Positions 1 through 6,380 of a stretch of 39,364 nucleotides of DNA are shown in pieces. A program made the translations under genes and the position numbers. Under the pieces are notes generated by a model. That model saw only the letters and a list, made by a program, of their open reading frames with translations, was not told where the DNA came from and made no database searches. The stretch spans positions 1 to 39,364 of the IMG/VR virus record IMGVR_UViG_3300048823_000350; one strand, 5' to 3'. Within the stretch, counting starts at the first letter, position 1. Each line of letters begins with the position of its first letter. The DNA comes from a virus.

Positions 1-210
1 ATGACCCAAACCACTTTACCTACGACCAAGAACGTCTTCAACGAACATGAAGCTGCGGAATGGCTGGGGCTGGACGTGACCACGCTCCGGGATTGGCGTT
101 TCCGCCGTGTTGGCCCCGCGTACCGCAAATACCTCAATAAATCCATCCGCTACCCCCTGGATGAACTCACGAAGTTTGCGGAGCGGTCCAGGGTCCAGAC
201 CGCAGCGTAG
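1..210 (+). CDS. AlpA-like helix-turn-helix protein (excisionase/regulator)
   Basis: A 69-residue protein with one predicted winged helix-turn-helix. The stretch 'NEHEAAEWLGLDVTTLRDWRFRRVGPAYRK' region (about residues 14-43) follows the HTH_17/AlpA pattern: an aliphatic-x2-A-A-x2-L-G-L turn, a recognition helix with T-L-R-x-W-R, then G-P-x-Y and a basic strand ending in RYP. Family members bind DNA as excisionases or as activators of satellite and prophage genes. The ATG is the very first base of the window, so an upstream start cannot be excluded and no ribosome site can be seen. It lies ahead of a replication cluster, as AlpA does in P4-like satellites. The fold is fairly sure; the excision role is inferred. 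Confidence 0.7.
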   Translation: MTQTTLPTTKNVFNEHEAAEWLGLDVTTLRDWRFRRVGPAYRKYLNKSIRYPLDELTKFAERSRVQTAA

Positions 211-233
211 CCCGGCTGGCCGTTCGCTGCGGG

Positions 234-257
234 GGTCCGTATCGTCTACACCGGACC
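234..257. repeat. Inverted repeat GGTCCG/CGGACC
   Basis: Two perfect 6-base arms (234-239 and 252-257) are separated by 12 bases, just downstream of the AlpA-like gene. Flanking G-run and C-run bases could lengthen the stem. No T-tract follows, so a rho-independent terminator is not supported. It could be an operator or a chance structure in GC-rich DNA. Confidence 0.25.
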
Positions 258-378
258 GCTGGCCCCCACGTTCCTAACGAATTCCCACCCGCGCAAGCAC
301 GCCCTGATAGGGAACTTTGCGCCCGCGCATGGCCAATGCACGGACACCGTTTATACGCACTTCGGAGCACACAACAAC

Positions 379-699
379 ATGAATAATGAAAGTTACTATT
401 CGGACCTGCGCGCCAAGACAAACGCCCTGGCCGCGCAGTACCCTGACGGCTGCCTTTTGGTGGTGTCCGTCTCTAATCGGCTGAAAGGCAGCACTGGCGG
501 GACCATCGCTGAAGTGGATACCGCGAATGGTGCCCGGATCATTTTGGACGGAACCCACCGCGAAGCCAACCCAGAGGAAGCCCGGCTATATCGTGAGGCG
601 CAAGAGTTGGCGCGCGCCCGAACTTCTAGCGATCCACTGGAAGCAGCCCGAAGGCAGTTCGGATTGCTGGTGGGCACCAAGGGGAATTCACATGCCTGA
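379..699 (+). CDS. Hypothetical protein, 106 aa
   Basis: I do not recognise this family. The N-terminal half (residues about 20-60) reads as alternating beta strands ('CLLVVSVSNRL', 'GTIAEVDTANGARIILDG'). The C-terminal half is a charged helix rich in Ala, Arg and Glu ('EEARLYREAQELARAR'). No signal peptide or membrane segment is visible. It is the first of a run of small genes between the AlpA-like gene and the primase-helicase. Its stop overlaps the next gene's start by 8 bases, which points to translational coupling. GAA-rich codon use matches the rest of the left module. A role in replication or regulation is only a guess from position. Confidence 0.6.
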   Translation: MNNESYYSDLRAKTNALAAQYPDGCLLVVSVSNRLKGSTGGTIAEVDTANGARIILDGTHREANPEEARLYREAQELARARTSSDPLEAARRQFGLLVGTKGNSHA

Positions 700-1408
700 C
701 ATGGCCGGGCCGTTGGCCTTGAGACTTCCACCCAACCCAACACCGCTGGACTTGCTTATTGCGGGCGCGGAAACCCCAGACCCGGCATTGCTGCCGGAAT
801 ACATCACCATGGCCACAGAAGCTGGCCCGCATCGTGTAAGGCGCATCCATGAAGAGGAAGCCGCATTTGCCGAAGAACGTATGCTGATGCATACAAGGGG
901 TTCCGTTGAAGACTTGCTATCAAAGCTTAAGTTGGAACTCCAAAAACTGCGGATTCCCAGTTGGGACGAACTGCTTGACAACATCACCGCGTGCGACTCC
1001 CTGGCATTGTCTGAACGGCTGCGGCCCATCGAATATCAGGTGGTGTTCGTATCGGATGCCAAGGACCGGCTAGAAGTCCGAATCGCAGCAGCGCGTCTGC
1101 GCCGTATGGAAGCCACCCTGGAACGCTGCAAGATCGAAGCATTTGAAAGCCAACTGCTCTGCGCGATATCGGTGCTCAAAACCGAAACTGCAATGGCTGC
1201 GATTCGCGAACAGGAGGGTGGCGCTGTGGTCTTTGGCAAGCGCTCACAAATGCTTCGCCAAGCGTCCTGCGAAGCCGCGCGACAGGTGGGCTTGGCAGAA
1301 GATGCTCTCAGGCAAGAACGTAACGCGCAACTGACCGCAGAACAAACCCGCATGGCACAGGGAACGATCACGCGCGCCGCGATAGCTTCAGCCATTCCGG
1401 CCTTTTGA
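692..1408 (+). CDS. Hypothetical helical protein, 238 aa
   Basis: Function unknown. The start is the ATG at 692, preceded by an AAGGGGA ribosome site 6 bases away. A longer open frame from 527 exists but overlaps the previous gene completely and has no such site. After a proline-rich first 40 residues, the protein is almost entirely amphipathic helix, with dense Glu/Arg/Leu ('RIHEEEAAFAEERML', 'ELQKLRIPSWDELL', 'RIAAARLRRMEATLERCK'). This suggests a coiled-coil or helical-bundle protein. It has four Cys residues but no CxxC pairs. There is no signal peptide or membrane segment. It overlaps the upstream gene by 8 bases and probably belongs to the same operon. Confidence 0.6.
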   Translation: MPDMAGPLALRLPPNPTPLDLLIAGAETPDPALLPEYITMATEAGPHRVRRIHEEEAAFAEERMLMHTRGSVEDLLSKLKLELQKLRIPSWDELLDNITACDSLALSERLRPIEYQVVFVSDAKDRLEVRIAAARLRRMEATLERCKIEAFESQLLCAISVLKTETAMAAIREQEGGAVVFGKRSQMLRQASCEAARQVGLAEDALRQERNAQLTAEQTRMAQGTITRAAIASAIPAF

Positions 1409-1465
1409 ACTCACGGATTTTCACGGAAGTCTCACACGCAGCAAAACGAATTGGACAACTGAATT

Positions 1466-1711
1466 ATGACTGACGAAACACGTCAGAAGTGGGAAGAGAT
1501 TAACGCATTCCTGAACCCGAAACCAGCGGACCCAGCGGTGCCGTTACCGGCACAAGCCAACCGCGCGGCAATGACACCTGCACAGCAAGAAGCGACCTTC
1601 AACAACTGGGTTGAATTTATCGACAAGAAGCCAATAAACTCCTGGCAACCCGATGAGGTTGCGGCCTACAGGTTTGCGGCCCAACGCGCCCTGAAGGAAA
1701 TCGGGCGCTGA
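1466..1711 (+). CDS. Hypothetical small protein, 81 aa
   Basis: Unrecognised. It has an acidic N-terminus followed by a Pro/Ala-rich linker (residues about 18-35). The C-terminal helical part contains 'NNWVEFIDKKPINSW' and ends in a basic helix, 'AAQRALKEIGR'. There is no clear Shine-Dalgarno sequence before the ATG. The 57-base gap from the preceding gene holds nothing obvious. GAA-biased codons agree with neighbouring genes, which supports it as real. No membrane or metal-binding features are seen. Confidence 0.5.
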   Translation: MTDETRQKWEEINAFLNPKPADPAVPLPAQANRAAMTPAQQEATFNNWVEFIDKKPINSWQPDEVAAYRFAAQRALKEIGR

Positions 1712-1743
1712 AGACAACGGCACGACACGACAAGGATAAACAC

Positions 1744-2013
1744 ATGTTTGCTACCGAACTTCAAAAGGCGGAATACGTCCGCCAAGTCCAAGCCTTCATC
1801 GGCACCGCCGATGATGTCACACTGACCGCGCTGGAATCCGCGATCAGGGAAGCGCGCGCCGCGCGCATTGCCGAACGTAACGCAGCGCTACCCGAATGCC
1901 CTGTCCTTGTGGACATCGGCGGAAACCGTGTTGAAGTCACGCGGGAACGGGCCATCGAACTTCTGGACGCGGGGAAGCACAGCCTAGCGCCTGCGGAAAC
2001 GAACGGACAGTGA
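1744..2013 (+). CDS. Hypothetical small protein, 89 aa
   Basis: Unrecognised. The ATG at 1744 follows an AAGGA ribosome site with 7-base spacing. Residues 1-50 form a helical segment rich in Ala, Arg and Glu ('ALESAIREARAARIAERNAAL'). A short beta-type region 'PVLVDIGGNRVEVTRERAIELL' follows; such a strand-turn-strand then helix is common in small phage nucleic-acid-binding or regulatory proteins, but that is not proof. The stop overlaps the region of the next start. It is probably co-transcribed with the primase-helicase cluster. Confidence 0.55.
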   Translation: MFATELQKAEYVRQVQAFIGTADDVTLTALESAIREARAARIAERNAALPECPVLVDIGGNRVEVTRERAIELLDAGKHSLAPAETNGQ

Positions 2014-2015
2014 TT

Positions 2016-2258
2016 ATGGAAGGTCCCATCAATGATGAAATCGCGGCCTTGCGGGCGCTGTGGGCAGAAGAGGAATCAGACGCAAAGGCGCGCCGCGATG
2101 CTGCCCAACGCGAAAAACTAGAGAAGCGCCGCGAATTGCTGCGGTCCGGTCAATGGAAGCCGGACTGCCGATGTGACACCTGCCTTCGTGCGGTGCTTGA
2201 ACTGACGGCCCCCGCTGGGCTGTGCGAGAAAGCGCAGCACGGCAATCAGTGGTGGTAG
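2016..2258 (+). CDS. Small Cys-cluster protein, 80 aa
   Basis: Unrecognised. A strongly charged helix (residues about 8-45, runs of Glu, Ala, Arg and Lys) is followed by a compact cysteine cluster 'DCRCDTCL' near residue 54 and a further Cys about 20 residues on. This could be a small zinc site. The ATG at 2016 is chosen; a GTG at 2010 in the same frame would add two residues and overlaps the previous stop. Position just before the primase-helicase suggests an accessory replication or regulatory role. That is inference only. Confidence 0.5.
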   Translation: MEGPINDEIAALRALWAEEESDAKARRDAAQREKLEKRRELLRSGQWKPDCRCDTCLRAVLELTAPAGLCEKAQHGNQWW

Positions 2259-2346
2259 TTGTCAAAGGTCGTGCGGGGGAACGATACCCCCCGCACGGTT
2301 GAAGAAGAACTCTAACGATGTGGGAACGATTGAGTGGGAAACACAA

Positions 2347-4797
2347 ATGACAGAAGAACTCAGGGGGCCGGGGGCTGAATCCGGCCCAATCACAACACAA
2401 CCCATTTTACCATGCGGCCCCAACAGCGCAAATAGCTTTTCTACGCAAATCGAATGGGCTGTAGCGTATGCGCAAGCCGGTTGGTGCGTGTTGCCGTTGC
2501 ATGAACCGCAGGGGTCCGGCTGTTCCTGCGGAAAGCCTGATTGCGGCAAGCCGGGGAAGCATGCACGGGTCCGCGAATGGCAGAAGGCATCATGTGACCC
2601 GGCCACGGTTGCCGCTTGGTGGAAGCAGTGGCCGAATGCAAATATCGGCCTACGGCTGGACGGTCTGATTGTGCTGGACGTGGACGGGGCCGAAGGGTTT
2701 GAATCGCTGGCCGCAATGGAAGCGGAACACGGAATCCTGGACGCGTGCGCCCGCCAGCGGAGTGGTAGCGGCGGGTGGCACTACCTGTTTGAAGCGGTGC
2801 CGGGCATGGAAAAGCGTATCAAGTTTCGGCCCGGTCTTGACCTGTTGACGGGGGCCGGGTGCTATATCGTGTGCGCGCCAAGCCTGCACGCCAGTGGGGG
2901 CCGTTACGAATGGGTTGACGAACACAGCCCGCTGTCCGCGCACCGGGACAAGATACCCTTGACGGTTCCCCCAGCGTGGCTGCTGCGCGCCGCAACGAAT
3001 GAGAAGGCCAAGACCACAGCCCGCGCCAAGCAACCCATTGCGGAACGCGTGCCCGCTGAACGCATGCTGTCCATGGCACTAGAAAAGATCAAGGCTGGTG
3101 AAGCGCGCAACAACACCGGGCTATGGTTCTTTGCCCAACTGCGTGATAACGGCTACACCAAGGACGAAGCGCTGCTATCGTTGCGTGACTGGGTGAACGC
3201 TGCGAATGATGCCGCGCCCGGCCAGCACCGGTACACCATGCAGGAAGCTGAAGCCAGCTTGCGCAGCGCGTACAGCAAGGACGCCCGTGACCCGTGGGAC
3301 GAAGATGACAAGCCCAGCCACGCGGACATCTTGCTGAAGCTGATTGACGATTTCGAGTACTTCAAGTCCGGCCCGGCCAATGATGGCTACGTCCGCATGG
3401 TGATTGGTGACCACCACGAAGTCTGGAAGGTAGACGCGAAAAGCCCACGGGTCCGCGAAGTCTTGACGCATCGCTTCCTGACGCAGAAGGACCGCGCACC
3501 CAGCCGTGAAGCCTTGAACACCGTGATTGATACTATATCGGCAAAGTGCGGGGCCGGGCCGAAAGTTGACGTACACGTGCGTTTCGCACGCGGGCGTGAC
3601 GCGATCTACCTGGACATGTGTGATGACCAGTGGCGCGCCATCGAAGTGACCAAGGACGGGTGGCAGGTGGTCCAAAACCCGCCCGTGCTGTTCAGGCGTG
3701 GCGCGGGCGCGCTGCCCTTGCCAGTGCCGGTGAAAGGCGGAACCCTGGACCCGCTGCGCCCGCTGCTGAACTGCGGGGATGACGCGCAATGGTGCCTGAT
3801 GCTGGCGTGGCTGGTGGGTGCCTTCTTACCGGAAGGCGCGTTCAGCCATCTGGTGCTGCAAGGCGAACAGGGTAGCGCCAAGTCAACCACGGCCCTGCTG
3901 CTGCTGTCCATGTTGGACCCGAGTGACGCGGGCCTTTCAGCGCCCCCGAAAGATGAAACAGACGCTACGGTGTCCGCGATGCACGCGGGCATTCTGGCGT
4001 ATGACAACCTGTCCGGGTGCCGGGCTGAAATGGCTGATGTGTTTTGCAGGTTCAGCACCGGGCAGGGCTACAGGACGCGGACGTTTTACGAAAACCTTGG
4101 AATTACCGTTGCCAGCGTCAAGCTGCCGATACTGCTGAACGGGATTGATTCAACGGTCATGCGTGGCGACCTGCTGGAACGGTCCATCACGCTGAAGTTG
4201 CCGCGCATCACCCCAGAGAATCGGCTTACGGAACAAGGAATATGGGCTGACTTTGAACGTCTGCATCCGGGCTGCTTGGGTGCCCTGCTGGATTCGGTAA
4301 GCACAGGGCTGCGGAATCTACCGAACACCAAGCTGACGGACGCGCCGCGCATGTCAGACTTCTGCACGTGGCTGGTTGCATGTGAACCGGCCCTACCGTG
4401 GAAGCCGGGCGAATTCATCGCGGCCTACAGGGGCAAGCTGGAATCTGCCAACAGCGACCTTGCGGAGAATGACTCCGTAGCGTCTGCGCTCATTGAATGG
4501 GTGGAACAGTCTACCAGTCCGGGCACCGGTCAACTTGTCACTGCTAAGGACCTGCTGATTGCTCTGAATGAAATCACGCATGAGTGGCCGAAGGACCTGC
4601 GCCACTGGCCCCTTAGCCCGGAAGCCCTGGCCCATCGTCTGGTGCGCCTTGCCCCGGTCCTGCGGGCGCAGGGGATTGAAGTGCGCAAGTGGCCACGCAC
4701 TAATAAGGCGCGGTCACGTTGGGAAATCTGGCGGGATGCGCCGCAAGGGTACCTGCTTCCGCGCTTCATTGTGGATGCGTGCAAAGAGGCTGCCTGA
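2347..4797 (+). CDS. Primase-polymerase / D5-type helicase (replication protein)
   Basis: An 816-residue replication initiator that should prime DNA synthesis and unwind the element's origin. The N-terminal bifunctional primase-polymerase domain (about residues 35-230) shows the metal-binding 'LDVDG' (D111, D113) and 'SGSGGWHYLF' (H145), the archaeo-eukaryotic primase signature. A cysteine patch near residues 59-66 ('CSCGKPDC') may bind zinc. The C-terminal half is a P4-alpha/poxvirus-D5-like SF3-type ATPase with Walker A 'GEQGSAKST' (506-514) and a Walker-B-like 'GILAYDNLSG'. A winged-helix-like tail ends in 'RSRWEIW'. The ATG at 2347 is preferred; a TTG at 2299 would add 16 residues. Repeats just downstream look like its origin. 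The domain call is confident; origin specificity is inferred. Confidence 0.93.
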   Translation: MTEELRGPGAESGPITTQPILPCGPNSANSFSTQIEWAVAYAQAGWCVLPLHEPQGSGCSCGKPDCGKPGKHARVREWQKASCDPATVAAWWKQWPNANIGLRLDGLIVLDVDGAEGFESLAAMEAEHGILDACARQRSGSGGWHYLFEAVPGMEKRIKFRPGLDLLTGAGCYIVCAPSLHASGGRYEWVDEHSPLSAHRDKIPLTVPPAWLLRAATNEKAKTTARAKQPIAERVPAERMLSMALEKIKAGEARNNTGLWFFAQLRDNGYTKDEALLSLRDWVNAANDAAPGQHRYTMQEAEASLRSAYSKDARDPWDEDDKPSHADILLKLIDDFEYFKSGPANDGYVRMVIGDHHEVWKVDAKSPRVREVLTHRFLTQKDRAPSREALNTVIDTISAKCGAGPKVDVHVRFARGRDAIYLDMCDDQWRAIEVTKDGWQVVQNPPVLFRRGAGALPLPVPVKGGTLDPLRPLLNCGDDAQWCLMLAWLVGAFLPEGAFSHLVLQGEQGSAKSTTALLLLSMLDPSDAGLSAPPKDETDATVSAMHAGILAYDNLSGCRAEMADVFCRFSTGQGYRTRTFYENLGITVASVKLPILLNGIDSTVMRGDLLERSITLKLPRITPENRLTEQGIWADFERLHPGCLGALLDSVSTGLRNLPNTKLTDAPRMSDFCTWLVACEPALPWKPGEFIAAYRGKLESANSDLAENDSVASALIEWVEQSTSPGTGQLVTAKDLLIALNEITHEWPKDLRHWPLSPEALAHRLVRLAPVLRAQGIEVRKWPRTNKARSRWEIWRDAPQGYLLPRFIVDACKEAA

Positions 4798-4800
4798 CGG

Positions 4801-4904
4801 GTGCCGGTTGTGACGGTTGGTGACGGTTGCTATTTACGAACCGTCACCGTCCATGCGCCTGAATCGCAAGGGGTCTACGTAGACGCGTGCCGGTTGTGAC
4901 GGTT
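4801..4904 (+). repeat. 18-bp direct repeat pair
   Basis: GTGCCGGTTGTGACGGTT occurs identically at 4801-4818 and 4887-4904, with 68 bases between. Each copy is itself two near-identical 9-base units (GTGCCGGTT then GTGACGGTT). These are the longest exact repeats I found in the left module and form the core of the proposed iteron array. Confidence 0.8.
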
Positions 4905-4906
4905 TT

Positions 4907-4931
4907 CCTTCTCTCTTAGAGGGAGAAGGGG
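4907..4931 (+). terminator. Possible stem-loop after the replication operon
   Basis: The sequence TCCTTCTCTCTTAGAGGGAG, continuing into AAGG, can fold with CCTTCTC pairing to GAGAAGG. It lies about 110 bases after the primase-helicase stop, between the two halves of the iteron region. No clear T-run follows, so it may be a weak terminator or an element of the origin. Confidence 0.25.
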
Positions 4932-5151
4932 TAAGGGAGTGTGTCACGCACTGCCCCTGCGGACTTCCTTCCCCCAGCGCGCCCCCTAAGAGTTAGGCAA
5001 AAAAACAGTCATTTCCGTCACTCCGTCACGGCTCTTTGGAATCAATGCGTTGCGGAGCGTCGGTTTCAGGGGCGTGACGGTTAGACCGTCACCAACCCGC
5101 CCGCGAATCCGGGTGAAGTGGACAGCATTAAGAAACGTTCATGCACCCTAA

Positions 5152-5179
5152 TTCAATACTGTAGAGTACTTTGCATAAT
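5152..5179 (+). promoter_or_regulatory. Weak sigma70-like promoter
   Basis: TTCAAT (5152-5157) and CATAAT (5174-5179) are 16 bases apart, in a locally AT-rich patch of otherwise GC-rich DNA. The -10 box matches TATAAT at five of six positions; the -35 box matches poorly. It would drive the small-terminase-like gene, about 200 bases downstream. Confidence 0.3.
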
Positions 5180-5272
5180 AGAGGAAACGTGAAAGCCGCT
5201 AAACGCGCGGCGCGGGTGGCGTACAAGGATCTGCCACCCAGCCCCAACAATATCGGTTATACAGAATCATCA

Positions 5273-5302
5273 CCGGCCCCCCAGGGGCCTTCACGGGGCC
5301 GG
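5273..5302 (+). repeat. GC-rich hairpin in the leader
   Basis: Perfect 8-base arms CCGGCCCC (5273-5280) and GGGGCCGG (5295-5302) enclose a 14-base loop. The same two arm sequences, in the opposite order, make another hairpin at 5947-5966 on the far side of the small-terminase-like gene. There is no T-tract. It could be an attenuator or processing site. Confidence 0.4.
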
Positions 5303-5380
5303 GTAGGGTCAACCATCCTGCCCGGCCCGTCACAACCCCGCTGGTATCTCACGGACACCAGCACCCATAGGAAGACGCAC

Positions 5381-5923
5381 ATGTCTGAAGAGACGAAACC
5401 AGCCACCCAGGTGGCAAAGAAAAACCCCGGTCACCGATTTCACGAAGGTCACCCCAGGTTCGGGGGCAAGAAAAAGAACACGGCTGCTACGGCCAGAGCC
5501 ATGGCCAGCGAGCTTGGATGCGACCCGCTTGAGTTCATGATGAAAATTATCAACGCAGACACCATCGAACAGACCGTGATTGTAGATGGCAAAAAGAAGC
5601 GCGTGGAAGTTGCCATACCGCTGGACACCAGATTGGACGCGGCCAAGACAGTGGTGAACTACCTGTACCCGCGTCTGACGGCACAGCAGGTCAGCGGCCC
5701 CGCTGACCGCCCCATTGAAACGGTGACCTTCGATATCACCAAGCTGCTTCAGGACCCAGTTGCGGTTGAAGCGGCCCAGAAGCTGGCGCTGATGATGGCC
5801 GCGCAGGACACGGCACAAGCACCGGCCAGAATCTGCGGCCCGGCTGATGAATCCTGCGCGCGGCCCGCTTACGATCCATCGGAAGTGCTCAGAGATCACA
5901 ACGGCCACTATCTGCCGAAGTGA
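5381..5923 (+). CDS. Putative terminase small subunit-like (DUF5681-like) protein
   Basis: A 180-residue protein. Its start 'GHRFHEGHPRFGGKKKNTAATARAM' region (residues about 17-42) matches the pattern of small-terminase-like/DUF5681 proteins: an F-x-x-G-x-x-x-x-G-G basic motif, then a helix ending in 'ELGCDPLEFMMKII'. After a beta hairpin with Lys residues ('VDGKKKRVEVAI') comes 'RLDAAKTVVNYLYPRLTAQQV', a typical final helix before the 'YxxPRL' turn of this group. The small subunit would recognise DNA for packaging. The ATG at 5381 has AGGAAG 7 bases upstream. Oddly, no large terminase gene follows. Function is probable by pattern only. Confidence 0.55.
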   Translation: MSEETKPATQVAKKNPGHRFHEGHPRFGGKKKNTAATARAMASELGCDPLEFMMKIINADTIEQTVIVDGKKKRVEVAIPLDTRLDAAKTVVNYLYPRLTAQQVSGPADRPIETVTFDITKLLQDPVAVEAAQKLALMMAAQDTAQAPARICGPADESCARPAYDPSEVLRDHNGHYLPK

Positions 5924-5946
5924 CGTGAAGTGTAAACGGACAACTT

Positions 5947-5966
5947 GGGGCCGGACACCCGGCCCC
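5947..5966 (+). terminator. Strong hairpin between genes (terminator or attenuator)
   Basis: Perfect 8-base arms GGGGCCGG and CCGGCCCC around an ACAC tetraloop lie 23 bases after the small-terminase-like stop and 20 bases before the next start. The stem is very stable, but only scattered T residues follow (GAACTTCTT). Termination is therefore possible, not certain. Confidence 0.45.
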
Positions 5967-5986
5967 GAACTTCTTGGAGAGAATTC

Positions 5987-6346
5987 ATGAGACGAACCTT
6001 TGACCGGTACGGCGTGGACATTTCGCCCTTCCCTGCCTTCTGTGAACGGTATGCTAACGGCATGCCGTTGCGCCCGCCCATGGCCCAGCGCCCGGCCCGT
6101 GCCTCTATCGCCACGATGCCCGCACCCCGCGTGCCGGAACCCGCGCCCGCTGTGGTTTCCTTGGATGTCAGCGATGAAGCAGCCGTGGCGCGTCAGATTC
6201 GGACGTGGTTCAGCGCTGGCCGGACGCCCCGCGCCATTGCCGCAAACCTGAACCGCTTGGGCGCGCCCGTCAATCGTGGTTCCCAGTGGTACGCAAGCAC
6301 GGTGAAAGTCATACTGCTTCATGATCCATGCCCACGGTCTGCATGA
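5987..6346 (+). CDS. Short protein resembling the DNA-binding end of serine recombinases
   Basis: A 119-residue protein with no catalytic domain. Residues 1-35 are a variable basic head, and residues 36-62 a Pro/Ala-rich linker. Residues about 68-110 ('VARQIRTWFSAGRTPRAIAANLNRLGAP...W-YASTVKVILLHD') follow the terminal helix-turn-helix of resolvases and the Recombinase family: I-x-x-W-x-x-G-x-x-x-x-x-I-A-x-x-L-N-x-x-G-x-P, then W-x-x-S-T-V-x-x-I-L. The ATG at 5987 follows GGAGAG with 5-base spacing. The gene ends at the suspected module junction and overlaps the portal frame by 26 bases, so its last residues may be non-native. It could be a small DNA-binding regulator. Confidence 0.5.
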   Translation: MRRTFDRYGVDISPFPAFCERYANGMPLRPPMAQRPARASIATMPAPRVPEPAPAVVSLDVSDEAAVARQIRTWFSAGRTPRAIAANLNRLGAPVNRGSQWYASTVKVILLHDPCPRSA

Positions 6347-6380
6347 CCTAAGTTACGTGAAATCAACAGCGCAACTTTTT
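6321..6380. other. Probable mosaic junction
   Basis: Here the GAA-biased left module meets the GAG-biased late operon. The portal loses its N-terminus, the upstream small gene ends, and the large terminase expected at this place is absent. The exact breakpoint cannot be fixed by eye. A natural illegitimate recombination event and an assembly misjoin are both possible. Confidence 0.55.

Larger units (their letters stand above)
4801..5092. other. Candidate replication origin with GTGACGGTT iterons
   Basis: This noncoding stretch after the primase-helicase is full of one short word in both orientations. GTGACGGTT occurs at 4810-4818, 4820-4828, 4896-4904 and 5074-5082. Its complement AACCGTCAC occurs at 4839-4847, and CCGTCAC at 5015-5021 and 5023-5029. 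A perfect palindrome GTGACGGT-TAG-ACCGTCAC spans 5074-5092. The first two copies sit exactly 10 bases apart, one helical turn. An 18-base direct repeat occurs at 4801-4818 and 4887-4904. An A-run lies at 4999-5005. P4-type alpha proteins bind iterons near their own gene, so this is a strong origin candidate. Transcriptional operators are the alternative. Confidence 0.7.
4798..5380. other. 583-bp noncoding region (origin plus leader)
   Basis: No convincing gene lies between the primase-helicase and the small-terminase-like gene. The first 295 bases hold the iterons. The rest includes a weak promoter-like pair (TTCAAT at 5152-5157 and CATAAT at 5174-5179, 16 bases apart), followed by GAGG and a GTG at 5189 that is in frame with the next gene and could add 64 residues. 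That extension is proline- and glycine-rich without family resemblance. A hairpin with arms CCGGCCCC/GGGGCCGG (5273-5280, 5295-5302) lies inside it, so it is read here as an untranslated leader. Confidence 0.5.

Noticed and set aside
5189-5380. 64-residue N-terminal extension of the small-terminase-like protein from GTG 5189 (GAGG upstream)
   Set aside because: The extension is low-complexity, contains a strong hairpin, and the ATG at 5381 has a better site and matches the family start. It is kept only as a possibility.
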